This document shows, one piece after another, positions 48,853-57,876 of a stretch of DNA of 64,000 nt (the first letter of the stretch is position 1; each line of letters starts with the position of its first letter). Under the pieces are notes generated by a model. It was not told where the DNA came from. It made no database searches and saw only the letters and a list, made by a program, of their open reading frames with translations. The translations under genes were made by a program, and so were the position numbers. Origin of the DNA: an uncultured Amylibacter sp. Its GTDB lineage: Bacteria > Pseudomonadota > Alphaproteobacteria > Rhodobacterales > Rhodobacteraceae. Location of the stretch: positions 434,001 through 498,000 of the forward strand of contig CAJIZV010000002.1 of the NCBI GenBank assembly GCA_905181935.1. Direction: 5' to 3'.

Positions 48853-49163
48853 CTTATTAGGACGCGAAGCCTTATGGGTCAAGCGTGTATTTCTAGAAAG
48901 ATGAAAAATACCTAATTTTAATTTTCTATTCCTATTTTTACAATTCTTAACTTAATGATTATCCTTAATTCACATGTATATTATTTAATATTAAATTCTT
49001 AAAATAATAATTTTTAGACACAATTTAAACGAATAATTTTGCAATATCATTACAATATTAAAAGTATTGATTTTCTCAATTCAGATACTTAAATCTTTAT
49101 TATTGCTATTGGCATAAAAGTTTTTATCAGGCTAAGTCAGCTCGAAATATATGGAAATTTAAA
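48836..49163. other. Intergenic region tRNA-Asp to the DMT transporter gene (328 nt)
   Basis: Apart from the tRNA promoter and palindrome at its left end, this stretch is AT-rich with no gene-like frame. The right end must hold the promoter of the transporter gene. Confidence 0.6.
48854..48882 (-). promoter_or_regulatory. Predicted sigma-70 promoter of tRNA-Asp
   Basis: On the minus strand TTGACC (plus 48877-48882), a 17-nt spacer and TAATAA (48854-48859), placed to start transcription about 12 nt before the tRNA. Confidence 0.6.
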
Positions 49164-50036
49164 GTGACCCCAAAATCTGCTACTATCTCGATTTTAATGG
49201 GCGCTTTGTGCATGAGCTTTGCCGCATTATTTGTTCGCTTAATTCAAAATGCTGACGGCTATCAAATCCTATTTTATCGTGGCTTTCCACAATGTGGTAT
49301 TGTAATTTTAATTGCATGTATTGCACGAGGCATGAGTATACGTATTTTTTTCAACTCAATTGACCGTACTGATGTATTATTGGGCATCGCAATGTGTAGT
49401 GCATTCTCGTTTTATATTTTTGCACTGTTAAATACATCAGTCGCATCAGCATTATTCATTTTATCGATAGCCCCTGTAGTAGCAGCATTACTTTCTTGGT
49501 TTTTAATTGGAGAAAAGCCTTTAAATCATACTTGGGCAGCAATCTTTTTAGCATTAATCGGTGTAACTATTATGGTTGGAGCTGGCTTATATCAAGGGCG
49601 TATGCTCGGTAATTTTTTTGCAATGATTTCTGCATGTAGCTTTGCTCTTATGTTGGTAATTGCTCGAAAGTCCAAAAAAACAGACGTATTAACTGGAAAT
49701 TTTCTTGGAGGTGGATTTGCTACAATTTTAATGGCAATTCTTGCCCTTACAATTGGGGATGGTCTTATAATAAGTGCATCAGATATGTGGTTATCATTTG
49801 TTTTGGGCGCATTCACTATAGGACTTGGTATAGCTTTAGTTGCTTGGGGTGCACCCTATTTACCAGCAGCAAATGTGGGTCTCCTAGTTTTACTAGAAAG
49901 CGTAATGGCGCCAGTATGGGTGTGGATGATTTTGGGCTACCCAATGGAATCCCAAGAAATGTTTGGTGGATTAATAGTTTTATGCGCCGTTATTATGCTC
50001 TCGATTAAAAAATTTATAAAACATAAATTATGCTGA
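49164..50036 (+). CDS. DMT/EamA-family transporter
   Basis: 290-aa inner-membrane protein with ten predicted helices in two EamA repeats (about 5-135 and 145-285). SIAPVVAALLSWFLIGEKPL and LLVLLESVMAPVWVWMILGYP are the paired EamA endings. The start is GTG at 49164. Substrate unknown; members often export metabolites or amino acids. Unrelated in sequence detail to the DMT gene at the right edge. Confidence 0.87.
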   Translation: MTPKSATISILMGALCMSFAALFVRLIQNADGYQILFYRGFPQCGIVILIACIARGMSIRIFFNSIDRTDVLLGIAMCSAFSFYIFALLNTSVASALFILSIAPVVAALLSWFLIGEKPLNHTWAAIFLALIGVTIMVGAGLYQGRMLGNFFAMISACSFALMLVIARKSKKTDVLTGNFLGGGFATILMAILALTIGDGLIISASDMWLSFVLGAFTIGLGIALVAWGAPYLPAANVGLLVLLESVMAPVWVWMILGYPMESQEMFGGLIVLCAVIMLSIKKFIKHKLC

Positions 50037-50166
50037 TAAAAATAAAAAAATTTAGTCAATATATTTAAACCTAATAATTTTTTTATAATATTTAAATTTG
50101 TTAAATATCAGAATTATACTAATTATACTAATCATACATATACTAACAAACAATTTTAAGGCTATC

Positions 50167-50811
50167 ATGAAACATTCGTTTAATTTTACACGTCGCCAAT
50201 GGCTCACCTCTGCAATCGGATTTTTAGCAACTACAATCGCTAGCCCTATAGTTGCACAAACCAAATTTCGTCGAATTAAAACCCAATATATTGCAACATT
50301 GGCTCCAAGTGATAAAAGTTTTGGAACTGGCGCAGAGACTTGGGGGATCTGGACGGTTGATCCTGGCCCTATTGGAGTTTGGCTAAAATTTTATAAAGCT
50401 TTGCAAAAAGCTGGAAATATTGCACCTTCCGGATGGCGTTTTAATATTGACGATTGGTGGCTTGATGAAAATGGTTTAATTATGAAAGCCCCACAGTTTC
50501 CAATACCCCCTGGAGGATACTATGTTACAAATGGAGAAAAACATATTTCATTATTAATGATAGGCAAGCCTGACACTATGGGAAAACAAACGTGGTCCTT
50601 GTCTGATAGTAAAACTATTGCAGATGTAACTCATGGCCCTTGCCGCTCAGCTCGTTACAGGCCAGCTGGTGAAACAGGTACCTGCTCGCCGGAATATGCT
50701 GACCGCACAGCCTTCCCACTAAAACCAGGCGAAACCCCACCTCTTGTGACAGGATGTAATCGTGAAGAGTATGCTGTGCTTATTGTTTTTGGTAAACCGA
50801 TGGAGAGTTGA
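50167..50811 (+). CDS. Tat-exported protein of unknown function
   Basis: 214 aa. The N-terminus carries a twin-arginine signal (TRRQWLTSAIGFLATTIASPIVAQ), so it is folded before export to the periplasm. The mature part has conserved-looking ETWGIWTVDPGPIGVWL, WWLDENG and PPGGYYVTNG and four cysteines (PCRSARYRPAGETGTC, TGC). ATG at 50167 has AAGG 6 nt upstream. No family with known function was recognised. Confidence 0.8.
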   Translation: MKHSFNFTRRQWLTSAIGFLATTIASPIVAQTKFRRIKTQYIATLAPSDKSFGTGAETWGIWTVDPGPIGVWLKFYKALQKAGNIAPSGWRFNIDDWWLDENGLIMKAPQFPIPPGGYYVTNGEKHISLLMIGKPDTMGKQTWSLSDSKTIADVTHGPCRSARYRPAGETGTCSPEYADRTAFPLKPGETPPLVTGCNREEYAVLIVFGKPMES

Positions 50812-51114
50812 TCTACTCTTAGGTTATAAAAACATATAGCTTTGATTAAAATTAGATACGTATCTATGTAGAGGTCGGGGAACATACATAGATACGATAA
50901 ATTTCATATAGGTTTTTTTGAAAAAAATTCAAACTACAGCCTTATATTTTATTAAATTTCAGATATTATATATTTTCATAGAATTTAAGTACAAACTTTT
51001 TAATATGATTTTAATACAATAGGTTAAAAATTTGACTAATGGGCCGCATGAATAAAATAACGGGAGCAAAAATTTTGATCTCTCAAACAAATCATAAAAA
51101 CTAAAGGAAAAAAA
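50812..51114. other. Intergenic region with a strong hairpin (303 nt)
   Basis: AT-rich and without a convincing gene. Holds the 12-bp hairpin 50859-50896 described separately and the leader of the small acidic protein gene. Confidence 0.6.
50859..50896. repeat. Perfect 12-bp inverted repeat with G-rich loop
   Basis: CGTATCTATGTA (50859-50870) and TACATAGATACG (50885-50896) enclose the loop GAGGTCGGGGAACA. No T tract follows directly. It lies 48 nt after the Tat-protein gene. Confidence 0.8.
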
Positions 51115-51348
51115 ATGACAGATGATAATTTTGATAAAGATTTCGACAAAATCCATGATGCAATAGATGATACCATTAATAATTTAGAAGAAACAGGATC
51201 TGAATTACCAGATGTAGCTTTTGTAATGCTAGTGGAAGCAGCAAATCTGATGGAACATTGTGGCTGGACGAAAGAAGAAATATCAGGAATGGTTATCGAT
51301 TTTTTATCATCAGATGAATCTACCGCAGAATTACCAAAAGAAGAATAA
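51115..51348 (+). CDS. Small acidic protein of unknown function
   Basis: 77 aa, strongly acidic (MTDDNFDKDFDKIHDAIDD...). Mostly helical pattern with one hydrophobic helix PDVAFVMLVEAANLMEHC and the tail SDESTAELPKEE. AAAGGA lies 8-9 nt before the ATG. No membrane segment, signal or known domain was recognised. The good ribosome site and ordinary codon use support a real gene. Confidence 0.6.
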   Translation: MTDDNFDKDFDKIHDAIDDTINNLEETGSELPDVAFVMLVEAANLMEHCGWTKEEISGMVIDFLSSDESTAELPKEE

Positions 51349-51462
51349 CTTAATTTGAAAATCTAGGCACACTAAATAATATATGATCATGGCAAGAGTG
51401 GTATAAAACTCTGACCTCAAATTCACTTTAGCGGCTTCGGCTAATTCAAAAAGATTATCCAG

Positions 51463-51669
51463 ATGAAATTTAATGAGATCAAATACCGTATCTGTAGAAT
51501 GGCATCAATCATAGCAGTCTTATGGGTAATCATTGGATTTTCTGAACTATCGTCTCACGGTTATGAATTAATAAAATTCTTTATAAATATTATACAACCG
51601 GTATTATGTGTATTAGCTCTAAATTGGATAGCTTATAATCGAATAACTTTGTGGATTAAGGACAAATAA
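51463..51669 (+). CDS. Possible small membrane protein
   Basis: 68 aa with two hydrophobic stretches (about 14-27 and 40-57) and basic ends. No clear ribosome site and no recognised family. Could be a chance frame in AT-rich DNA, but its hydrophobic pattern and fit between neighbours make it a weak candidate. Confidence 0.35.
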   Translation: MKFNEIKYRICRMASIIAVLWVIIGFSELSSHGYELIKFFINIIQPVLCVLALNWIAYNRITLWIKDK

Positions 51670-51707
51670 GTAGATTTATTTTGATAATAATTAATTTATT
51701 AGCGTAC

Positions 51708-52424
51708 TCATAAAAATATTTTTAATATTACTGGTACAATAAAAGCTGTTAATATAGCATTTAGCCCCATGCCTAAGCCAGCAAATGCACCAGCAGTTGG
51801 GTGTACTTGGAAAGCCCTTGCAGTGCCAATACCATGAGCAGCCACACCTACAGCCAGTCCACGAGCTCGCCAATCTTTGATACCAAGAGCATTAAGTAAT
51901 GGCGTAGCTATAATTGCGCCAATGATTCCTGTAATTATAACTAAAACTGCAGTCAATGTAGGCGAACCGCCTAATTGATCAGAAATTCCTATGGCTACGG
52001 GAGCAGTCGCGGATTTAGGCAGTAAAGAAACTAGAGCAACGTCACGAATACCAAAAGTATAAGCAATTACTAAAGCAGATAGAATGGCCGTAAGAGACCC
52101 CGCAGTTAAAGCAGCTAATATGGGTAAAGTTGCACGCCTTACCTGTGTTATATTTTGGAATAAAGGCATCGCAAGCGCTACGGTTGCTGGACCAAGTAAA
52201 AAGTGAATAAATTGTGCACCCTCAAAGTAGGTTTCATATTTAGTACCTGTTGACCAAAGAAGAATCGCTAAAACTGATACTGCTATCATTACAGGATTAA
52301 CGTAGGGTCGCCGATTAAAATAGCGAAATGCAGCATCACCTGCAGAATAAGCACAAAGTGTTGATGTTAGCCAAAATAACGGTTCTTGGTTAAGATAACC
52401 CCAAATTTCAATGAAATCTTTCAT
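51708..52424 (-). CDS. lrgB: LrgB-family membrane protein
   Basis: 238-aa protein with about seven helices. LrgB/CidB signatures are FLLGPATVALAMPLFQN, SLLPKSATAPVAIGISDQLGG and AVGVAAHGIGTARAFQ. With LrgA it forms a system tied to murein hydrolase control or to pyruvate/glycolate transport in other organisms; the substrate here is unknown. It overlaps lrgA by 4 nt. Confidence 0.9.
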   Translation of the reverse strand: MKDFIEIWGYLNQEPLFWLTSTLCAYSAGDAAFRYFNRRPYVNPVMIAVSVLAILLWSTGTKYETYFEGAQFIHFLLGPATVALAMPLFQNITQVRRATLPILAALTAGSLTAILSALVIAYTFGIRDVALVSLLPKSATAPVAIGISDQLGGSPTLTAVLVIITGIIGAIIATPLLNALGIKDWRARGLAVGVAAHGIGTARAFQVHPTAGAFAGLGMGLNAILTAFIVPVILKIFL

Positions 52425-52789
52425 TTAATATCCTCAAAGCTTGGATTATCACCAAATAAATTTGCAACGCATACAAAAGCATAGGCTGTGACAGTTATAG
52501 TCAAAATTGTAGAACCAATTAATGCAAAGACAAGCCCAAGCCCCTGCCCACCTAAGACACCAAAATGTCCAACTATGCCAACACCTGCTGGTACAAATAG
52601 AAGAGATAAGTGGCTTAATATTCCATCAGTTAATGGGCACATTATTTTTTGAAGTGGTTTATAAAAATGTAATGCGATTAATAGGATAATCATACCCCAA
52701 ACTGGTCCAGGCAGAGGAAGGTTAAAACTGCGTAATATCATTTCCCCGACTAACTGACAGATTAAAATTATCATAAAGGCGAATGGCAT
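52421..52789 (-). CDS. lrgA: LrgA/CidA-family holin-like membrane protein
   Basis: 122 aa with four hydrophobic helices; LNLPLPGPVWGMIILL (LPxPGxxxG) and HLSLLFVPAGVGIVGHFG are family motifs. AAGGA is 9 nt before the ATG. It is cellular, not phage: the neighbours are lrgB and a tRNA, without lysis or capsid genes. Confidence 0.88.
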   Translation of the reverse strand: MPFAFMIILICQLVGEMILRSFNLPLPGPVWGMIILLIALHFYKPLQKIMCPLTDGILSHLSLLFVPAGVGIVGHFGVLGGQGLGLVFALIGSTILTITVTAYAFVCVANLFGDNPSFEDIK

Positions 52790-52936
52790 AGCTAAGATCC
52801 TTAATTACAAGCTCTAAAAAATATATTTTAAATATAAAAAAGTAGAAGAGATCTTAACCCTTTAAAAAAATTATGATATAAAAGGATTAATAAACCCTAA
52901 TGCACTTTGCAAATCTAAATACAGTCTAAGAAAATA

Positions 52937-53012
52937 TGGTGGGTGATAAGAGACTCGAACTCCTGACATCTTCGGTGTAAACGAAGCGCTCTACCAACTG
53001 AGCTAATCACCC
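52937..53012 (-). tRNA. tRNA-Val (anticodon TAC)
   Basis: A 76-nt tRNA with encoded CCA. Acceptor GGGTGAT/ATCACCC, D arm AGCTCAGTTGGTAGAGC, anticodon stem CTTCG/CGAAG with loop TTTACAC, and T arm CAGGAGTTCGAGTCTCTT. The anticodon TAC reads Val codons. A weak TTGAAG-N17-TAAACC promoter lies upstream. Confidence 0.97.
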
Positions 53013-53093
53013 TACGTGGTGCGGTTTACCCAAGGTTTGATCTGGCTTCAAGTACCTTTTACCATCTATTTGAATTTTTTCTACTCTAGTAAG

Positions 53094-53131
53094 AAAAAAA
53101 GGTCGTAAAGCAAGCTAAACGACCTTTTTTT
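53094..53131. terminator. Bidirectional terminator downstream of lon
   Basis: GGTCGT (53101-53106) pairs with ACGACC (53119-53124), extended by seven A/T pairs on the outside; the loop is AAAGCAAGCTAA. The T run on each strand suits termination of lon (-). Confidence 0.8.
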
Positions 53132-53147
53132 ATGATAAGTTTTATAC

Positions 53148-55550
53148 TTAATGTGCTAATTGAACTCCATGGGCATTCTCAGCACGTTTTGCTGCTGCAG
53201 CTTCTTCTGCTGCTTCATCCCATTCAATCGATACAGGAGTAGAAATTAGTGCATGTTTAATAACTTCAGTTACATGATTAACTGGAATTATTTTTAAGCC
53301 AGCCTTAACGTTATTAGGTATTTCTGGTAAATCTTTTTCATTATCTGCTGGAATTAAGACAACTTTTATTCCACCACGTAGCGCCGCTAATAACTTTTCC
53401 TTGAGTCCACCGATAGGCAAAACATTGCCACGCAAAGTAACTTCCCCTGTCATTGCTATATCTTTACGAACAGGAATAGATGTCAAAACAGAAACTATCG
53501 ATGTTACCATACCAACACCCGCAGAAGGTCCATCTTTTGGTGTCGCTCCTTCAGGGACGTGAACGTGAATGTCTATTTTATCAAATTGTGTAGGCTTTAC
53601 TCCTATTTCAGGTGCAATTGAACGCACAAAAGAAGACGCTGCATCAATGCTTTCTTTCATTACATCGCCCAATGTTCCCGTAGTCTTCATCCGGCCTTTA
53701 CCTGGTAATCTTAAAGCTTCAATATGTAGTAATTCACCTCCAACAGATGTATACGCTAAACCTGTCACTACTCCAACTTGATCAGTCTCTTCGGCAAGGC
53801 CATATTTGAATTTCTTAACCCCTAAATAATCGCTTAATGTATCTTTTGTAACGGCAACAGACTTGGCCGTGCCTTTTACTATAGCAGTTAATGATTTTCG
53901 ACATAGTTTGCCTAATTCTCGCTCTAAACTTCTTACTCCAGCTTCACGAGTATAACGGCGGATCATTTCTTTCAAACCGTCATCAGTTAACGAGAACTCA
54001 TCTACTTTTAAACCATGATTTTTAATCTGTTTACTTAATAAATGTTGCTTAGCTATCTCATACTTTTCATCTTCAGTATAACCTGATAATGGAATAATTT
54101 CCATTCTATCTAATAATGGGCCAGGCATATTGTAAGTATTTGCAGTTGTTAAAAACATTACATTTGAGAGATCATATTCTACTTCCATATAATGATCTGT
54201 AAACGTGCTATTTTGTTCAGGATCTAAAACCTCTAACATTGCAGAAGCTGGGTCACCACGAAAATCTTGACCCATTTTGTCTATTTCATCCAACAATATC
54301 AAAGGATTATTAGTTTTAGCTTTTTTCATTGCTTGAATAATTTTACCCGGCATAGATCCAATATATGTCCTACGGTGACCACGAATCTCACTTTCGTCAC
54401 GAACTCCACCTAGTGAAATCCGAATAAACTCTCGTCCAGTAGCCTTCGCTACCGATTTACCAAGTGATGTTTTACCAACACCAGGAGGGCCAACAAGACA
54501 TAGGATTGGGCCTTTTATTTTGGTAGAACGTTGCTGGACTGCTAAATATTCAATAATTCTTTCTTTAACTTTATCTAAGCCATAATGATCTTTATCTAAA
54601 ACCTGTTGTGCTGCATTTAAATCTTTTTTCACTCGTGATTTCTTATTCCAAGGTATGGATGTCAGCCAATCAAGGTAATTTCGCACAACAGTCGCTTCAG
54701 CAGACATTGGTGACATATTACGTAATTTTTTTAATTCACCTTCTGCTTTTTCACGTGCTTCTTTTGAGAATTTAGTATTTTTGACTAACTCTTCCAACTC
54801 CGAGGTTTCATCTTCACCACCTTCACCATCACCTAGTTCCTTTTGAATAGCCTTCATTTGCTCATTTAGATAATATTCACGTTGTGTACGTTCCATTTGA
54901 TTTTTTACACGTGATTTAATTTTACGCTCAACTTTAAGAACAGACATTTCGCCTTGCATAAGGCCATAAATTGCTTCTAGTCGCTCGCCTAAATCAAGGG
55001 TCTCTAAAAGCTCTTGCTTTTGGTCAACTCGAATTGCCAAGTGGCCCGCAACTGTATCCGCTAAAGCATCAGCATTGTCACTTTCAAGAGCTGTCGACAA
55101 AGCTTCTTCAGGAACATTCTTATTCATTTTAGCATAACGTTCAAATTCTTTTGAAACTGTACGCGTTAAAGCTTCAATAACGGCTTCATCTTTTCGTGTT
55201 ACTTCTAATACATCAGCGGTTGCTTCAAAAAATTCATCATTATCTAAGTATTCAGTGATTTGTACACGCTCTTGGCCTTCAACTAAAACTTTTACAGTTC
55301 CATCAGGCAGCTTTAATAACTGCATAACAGTAGCTAAAACACCATTTTGGTAAATAGTTTCAGTTGATGGATCATCCTCGGATGGGTCAATTTGGGAAGC
55401 AAGAATAATTTCCTTACTTTCTTCCATCACTGCCTCTAAAGCGCGAACAGATTTTTCGCGACCAACAAACAATGGAACAATCATATTTGGGAAAACAACT
55501 ATATCTCTTAATGGTAAGACGGGGAAGGAGACACTTTTAGCATCAGTCAT
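53148..55550 (-). CDS. lon: ATP-dependent protease Lon
   Basis: 800-aa cytoplasmic protease that degrades misfolded and regulatory proteins. N-terminal substrate domain (about 1-200), AAA+ with Walker A GPPGVGKTSLG and Walker B-like PLILLDEIDKMG, and C-terminal protease with the catalytic Ser in PKDGPSAGVGMVT and Lys in IGGLKEKLLAA. The length is normal. AAAGGA precedes the ATG. Confidence 0.97.
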   Translation of the reverse strand: MTDAKSVSFPVLPLRDIVVFPNMIVPLFVGREKSVRALEAVMEESKEIILASQIDPSEDDPSTETIYQNGVLATVMQLLKLPDGTVKVLVEGQERVQITEYLDNDEFFEATADVLEVTRKDEAVIEALTRTVSKEFERYAKMNKNVPEEALSTALESDNADALADTVAGHLAIRVDQKQELLETLDLGERLEAIYGLMQGEMSVLKVERKIKSRVKNQMERTQREYYLNEQMKAIQKELGDGEGGEDETSELEELVKNTKFSKEAREKAEGELKKLRNMSPMSAEATVVRNYLDWLTSIPWNKKSRVKKDLNAAQQVLDKDHYGLDKVKERIIEYLAVQQRSTKIKGPILCLVGPPGVGKTSLGKSVAKATGREFIRISLGGVRDESEIRGHRRTYIGSMPGKIIQAMKKAKTNNPLILLDEIDKMGQDFRGDPASAMLEVLDPEQNSTFTDHYMEVEYDLSNVMFLTTANTYNMPGPLLDRMEIIPLSGYTEDEKYEIAKQHLLSKQIKNHGLKVDEFSLTDDGLKEMIRRYTREAGVRSLERELGKLCRKSLTAIVKGTAKSVAVTKDTLSDYLGVKKFKYGLAEETDQVGVVTGLAYTSVGGELLHIEALRLPGKGRMKTTGTLGDVMKESIDAASSFVRSIAPEIGVKPTQFDKIDIHVHVPEGATPKDGPSAGVGMVTSIVSVLTSIPVRKDIAMTGEVTLRGNVLPIGGLKEKLLAALRGGIKVVLIPADNEKDLPEIPNNVKAGLKIIPVNHVTEVIKHALISTPVSIEWDEAAEEAAAAKRAENAHGVQLAH

Positions 55551-55721
55551 GGTAATTCCTTTAATTTAGCAAGAGATTAATAGTCCCACATTTGTAGCAA
55601 CGCAAAATCTCTCCTGTAAGTTTAGCTAGTTATAATGTGGTTAATGATCGCAAGAAGTCAAGGAACAGCACCCTAATTTTTTATTAAAAGTTAATATTTT
55701 TGATCACTTCTTTGTAATAAC

Positions 55722-56852
55722 TCAAATCGGCTCAATATCACCTTCTTTACGTACGTTATGAAAATTTGAAACAAACGTATCAAGTGAGTTAGAAGCAATT
55801 GCTCCACGCAAACCCTCCATCAGTACCTGATAGTAATGTAAGTTGTGCCAAGTAAGTAACATTGAACTAATAATTTCTCCAGCTCGATGCACATGATGTA
55901 AATAAGCACGGCTATAATTTTTGCAGCATGGACATTCACATGTTGAATCCAAAGGTCGCGGGTCATCTCTATGTCTGGCATTGCGTAAATTAATAGGACC
56001 CATTCTAGTTAAAGCTTGACCCGTTCGCCCCGATCTACTTGGTAAAACGCAATCAAACATATCAATTCCACGCTGAACAGCACCTACAATATCATCTGGC
56101 TTACCTACCCCCATTAAATACCGAGGCTTGTCTTGTGGCAATTGGTTGGGTGCATAATTAAGTACTTCAAACATTAAATTCTGCCCTTCACCAACCGCTA
56201 AACCACCAACAGCATAACCATCAAATCCAATATTAGTAAGCTTTTCAGCACTTTCCTCACGCATATCTTTAAATGTAGATCCTTGTTGAATTCCAAATAG
56301 TGCATAACCTGGGCGGTCACCAAAAGCATCCCGAGATCTTTGAGCCCATCGCATAGATAAATCCATGCTAGACTTTGCTTGCTTATCAGTAGCAGGGAAT
56401 GGTGTGCACTCATCGAATGACATTACTATATCAGAACCCAATAACTGCTGGATTTTCATAGAGTATTCTGGTGTTAAATTATGAACAGATCCATCAATGT
56501 GGCTTTTAAATTTAACACCCTCTTCAGTCAGCTTGCGTAAATCAGTCAAACTCATGACTTGATATCCGCCCGAATCTGTTAAAATAGGGCCTTTCCAATT
56601 CATAAATTTGTGTAAACCACCCAAATTATGAATACGCTCAGCCCCTGGCCTCAGCATTAAATGATATGTATTTCCTAATAAAATATCTGCCCCAGTAGAT
56701 AGTACACTCTCAGGTAGCATTGCTTTGACAGTAGCAGCCGTACCTACTGGCATAAATGCTGGCGTACGAATATCACCTTTAGGCGTTGTTATTACCCCTG
56801 TACGGGCACGCCCATCAGTAGCATTAATATTAAATTGAAAACGATTTGTCAT
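55722..56852 (-). CDS. tgt: tRNA-guanine transglycosylase
   Basis: Exchanges G34 for preQ1 in queuosine tRNAs. 376 aa: active-site Asp in [12 protein letters not shown], nucleophile Asp in [15 protein letters not shown], and the zinc site CECPCC...H (cysteines plus the His of [10 protein letters not shown]). No queA or tpl-like neighbour; the gene stands alone between lon and sufT. Confidence 0.96.
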   Translation of the reverse strand: MTNRFQFNINATDGRARTGVITTPKGDIRTPAFMPVGTAATVKAMLPESVLSTGADILLGNTYHLMLRPGAERIHNLGGLHKFMNWKGPILTDSGGYQVMSLTDLRKLTEEGVKFKSHIDGSVHNLTPEYSMKIQQLLGSDIVMSFDECTPFPATDKQAKSSMDLSMRWAQRSRDAFGDRPGYALFGIQQGSTFKDMREESAEKLTNIGFDGYAVGGLAVGEGQNLMFEVLNYAPNQLPQDKPRYLMGVGKPDDIVGAVQRGIDMFDCVLPSRSGRTGQALTRMGPINLRNARHRDDPRPLDSTCECPCCKNYSRAYLHHVHRAGEIISSMLLTWHNLHYYQVLMEGLRGAIASNSLDTFVSNFHNVRKEGDIEPI

Positions 56853-56892
56853 GTCGAGTTACCTTGAAGGTTTGTTTTTCTATTTCTTATAT

Positions 56893-57004
56893 GTTTAGTC
56901 AGAAATTCCAAGCAAGAAGAATAATATACTGTTTAAATACAGATGGACGTATCGCTTAGTATTCCCTATAAGTTTAGTCAGGAATTCCAAGCGAGAAAAA
57001 TAAT
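56893..57004. repeat. Direct repeat of 33 bp before sufT
   Basis: Two copies, 56893-56925 and 56972-57004, match at 30 of 33 positions (GTTTAGTCAGAAATTCCAAG in the first). They are 79 nt apart, not a multiple of three. The second copy ends in the first two bases of the sufT ATG. Confidence 0.85.
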
Positions 57005-57368
57005 GAACGCTTCAAATGATGCACCAATGGAAGGCACACCGTTAATTGTGCCATCAAGTACAGATCATGTTTTGTATGAGCCCATCTGTGAGGCATGCAG
57101 AACTGTGCATGACCCAGAAATCCCTGTAAACATCTTTGACCTTGGATTAATTTATACTATTGAAATTTCTGATTCTGGGGTTGTTGATGTCAAAATGTCA
57201 CTAACAGCACCTGGATGTCCAGTTGCCGGTGAAATGCCAGGATGGGTACAAGATGCAATAGAACCTGTACCAGGAGTGCAGTCTGTCAACGTAGAGCTAA
57301 TATGGGAACCGCAATGGGGCATGGATATGATGTCTGATGAGGCTCGTTTAGAATTGGGTTTTATGTAA
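57003..57368 (+). CDS. sufT: SUF-type Fe-S assembly protein SufT (DUF59/MIP18 family)
   Basis: 121-aa MIP18-fold protein that helps insert Fe-S clusters. EACRTVHDPEIPVNIFDLGLIY and SLTAPGCPVAGEMPGWVQDAI, with the conserved Cys, are typical, as is WGMDMMSDEARLELGFM. ATG at 57003 fits family length; an in-frame ATG at 56943 would read through the second repeat. sufA follows with no gap (TAAATG). The sufBCDS genes are not in this window. Confidence 0.9.
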   Translation: MNASNDAPMEGTPLIVPSSTDHVLYEPICEACRTVHDPEIPVNIFDLGLIYTIEISDSGVVDVKMSLTAPGCPVAGEMPGWVQDAIEPVPGVQSVNVELIWEPQWGMDMMSDEARLELGFM

Positions 57369-57719
57369 ATGTTTAGCATTCCGGGAAAACAAGCAGTTAC
57401 TATAACTAAAAAAGCAGCAAACCAAATTCGTAAACTTATGAAGCTTGGTGACAAAAAAGGTTTACGTGTTGGAGTTAAGAAAGGTGGCTGCGCCGGGATG
57501 GAGTATACAATGGATTATGTAGACGACATAGATCCAAATGATGAAGTTATTTCTCAAGATGGTGCTACAGTTATGATTGCACCAATGGCACAAATGTTTT
57601 TGTTTGGCACTCAAATTGATTACGAAGTGTCATTACTTGAAGCAGGCTTTAAATTTAATAATCCAAACGTTTCAGAAGCATGTGGATGTGGTGAAAGCAT
57701 TAAATTTGAAGGTATGTAA
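57369..57719 (+). CDS. sufA: A-type Fe-S carrier protein SufA/IscA
   Basis: 116 aa. The three cluster-binding cysteines are visible: one in KKGGCAGMEYTMDYV and two in EACGCGESIKF. It carries or transfers Fe-S clusters to apoproteins. It begins directly at the sufT stop, so the two are translated together. IscA/ErpA naming is arbitrary; SufA is chosen from the partner. Confidence 0.9.
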   Translation: MFSIPGKQAVTITKKAANQIRKLMKLGDKKGLRVGVKKGGCAGMEYTMDYVDDIDPNDEVISQDGATVMIAPMAQMFLFGTQIDYEVSLLEAGFKFNNPNVSEACGCGESIKFEGM

Positions 57720-57876
57720 TCTTGCAAAAGATGGCTTAACTTTAAAATACACACAAATAAATCACAGCTTTAAAAACGATTGGAACAATTGTGAGTATTA
57801 AAATATAATATTTAATAAAATATTTTAATAACATCAGTCCTGATAAGTAATAAAACTCAATACAAAGGAATATATT

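Noticed and set aside
51349..51462. Possible hairpin TTAGC/GCTAA after the acidic protein gene
   Set aside because: Only five base pairs with no T tract; too weak to call a terminator.
51708..53012. Holin-like gene pair near tRNA genes as a sign of a prophage
   Set aside because: LrgA/LrgB are chromosomal membrane proteins, and no phage structural, integrase or lysis gene is near; XerD at 26859 is the housekeeping recombinase.
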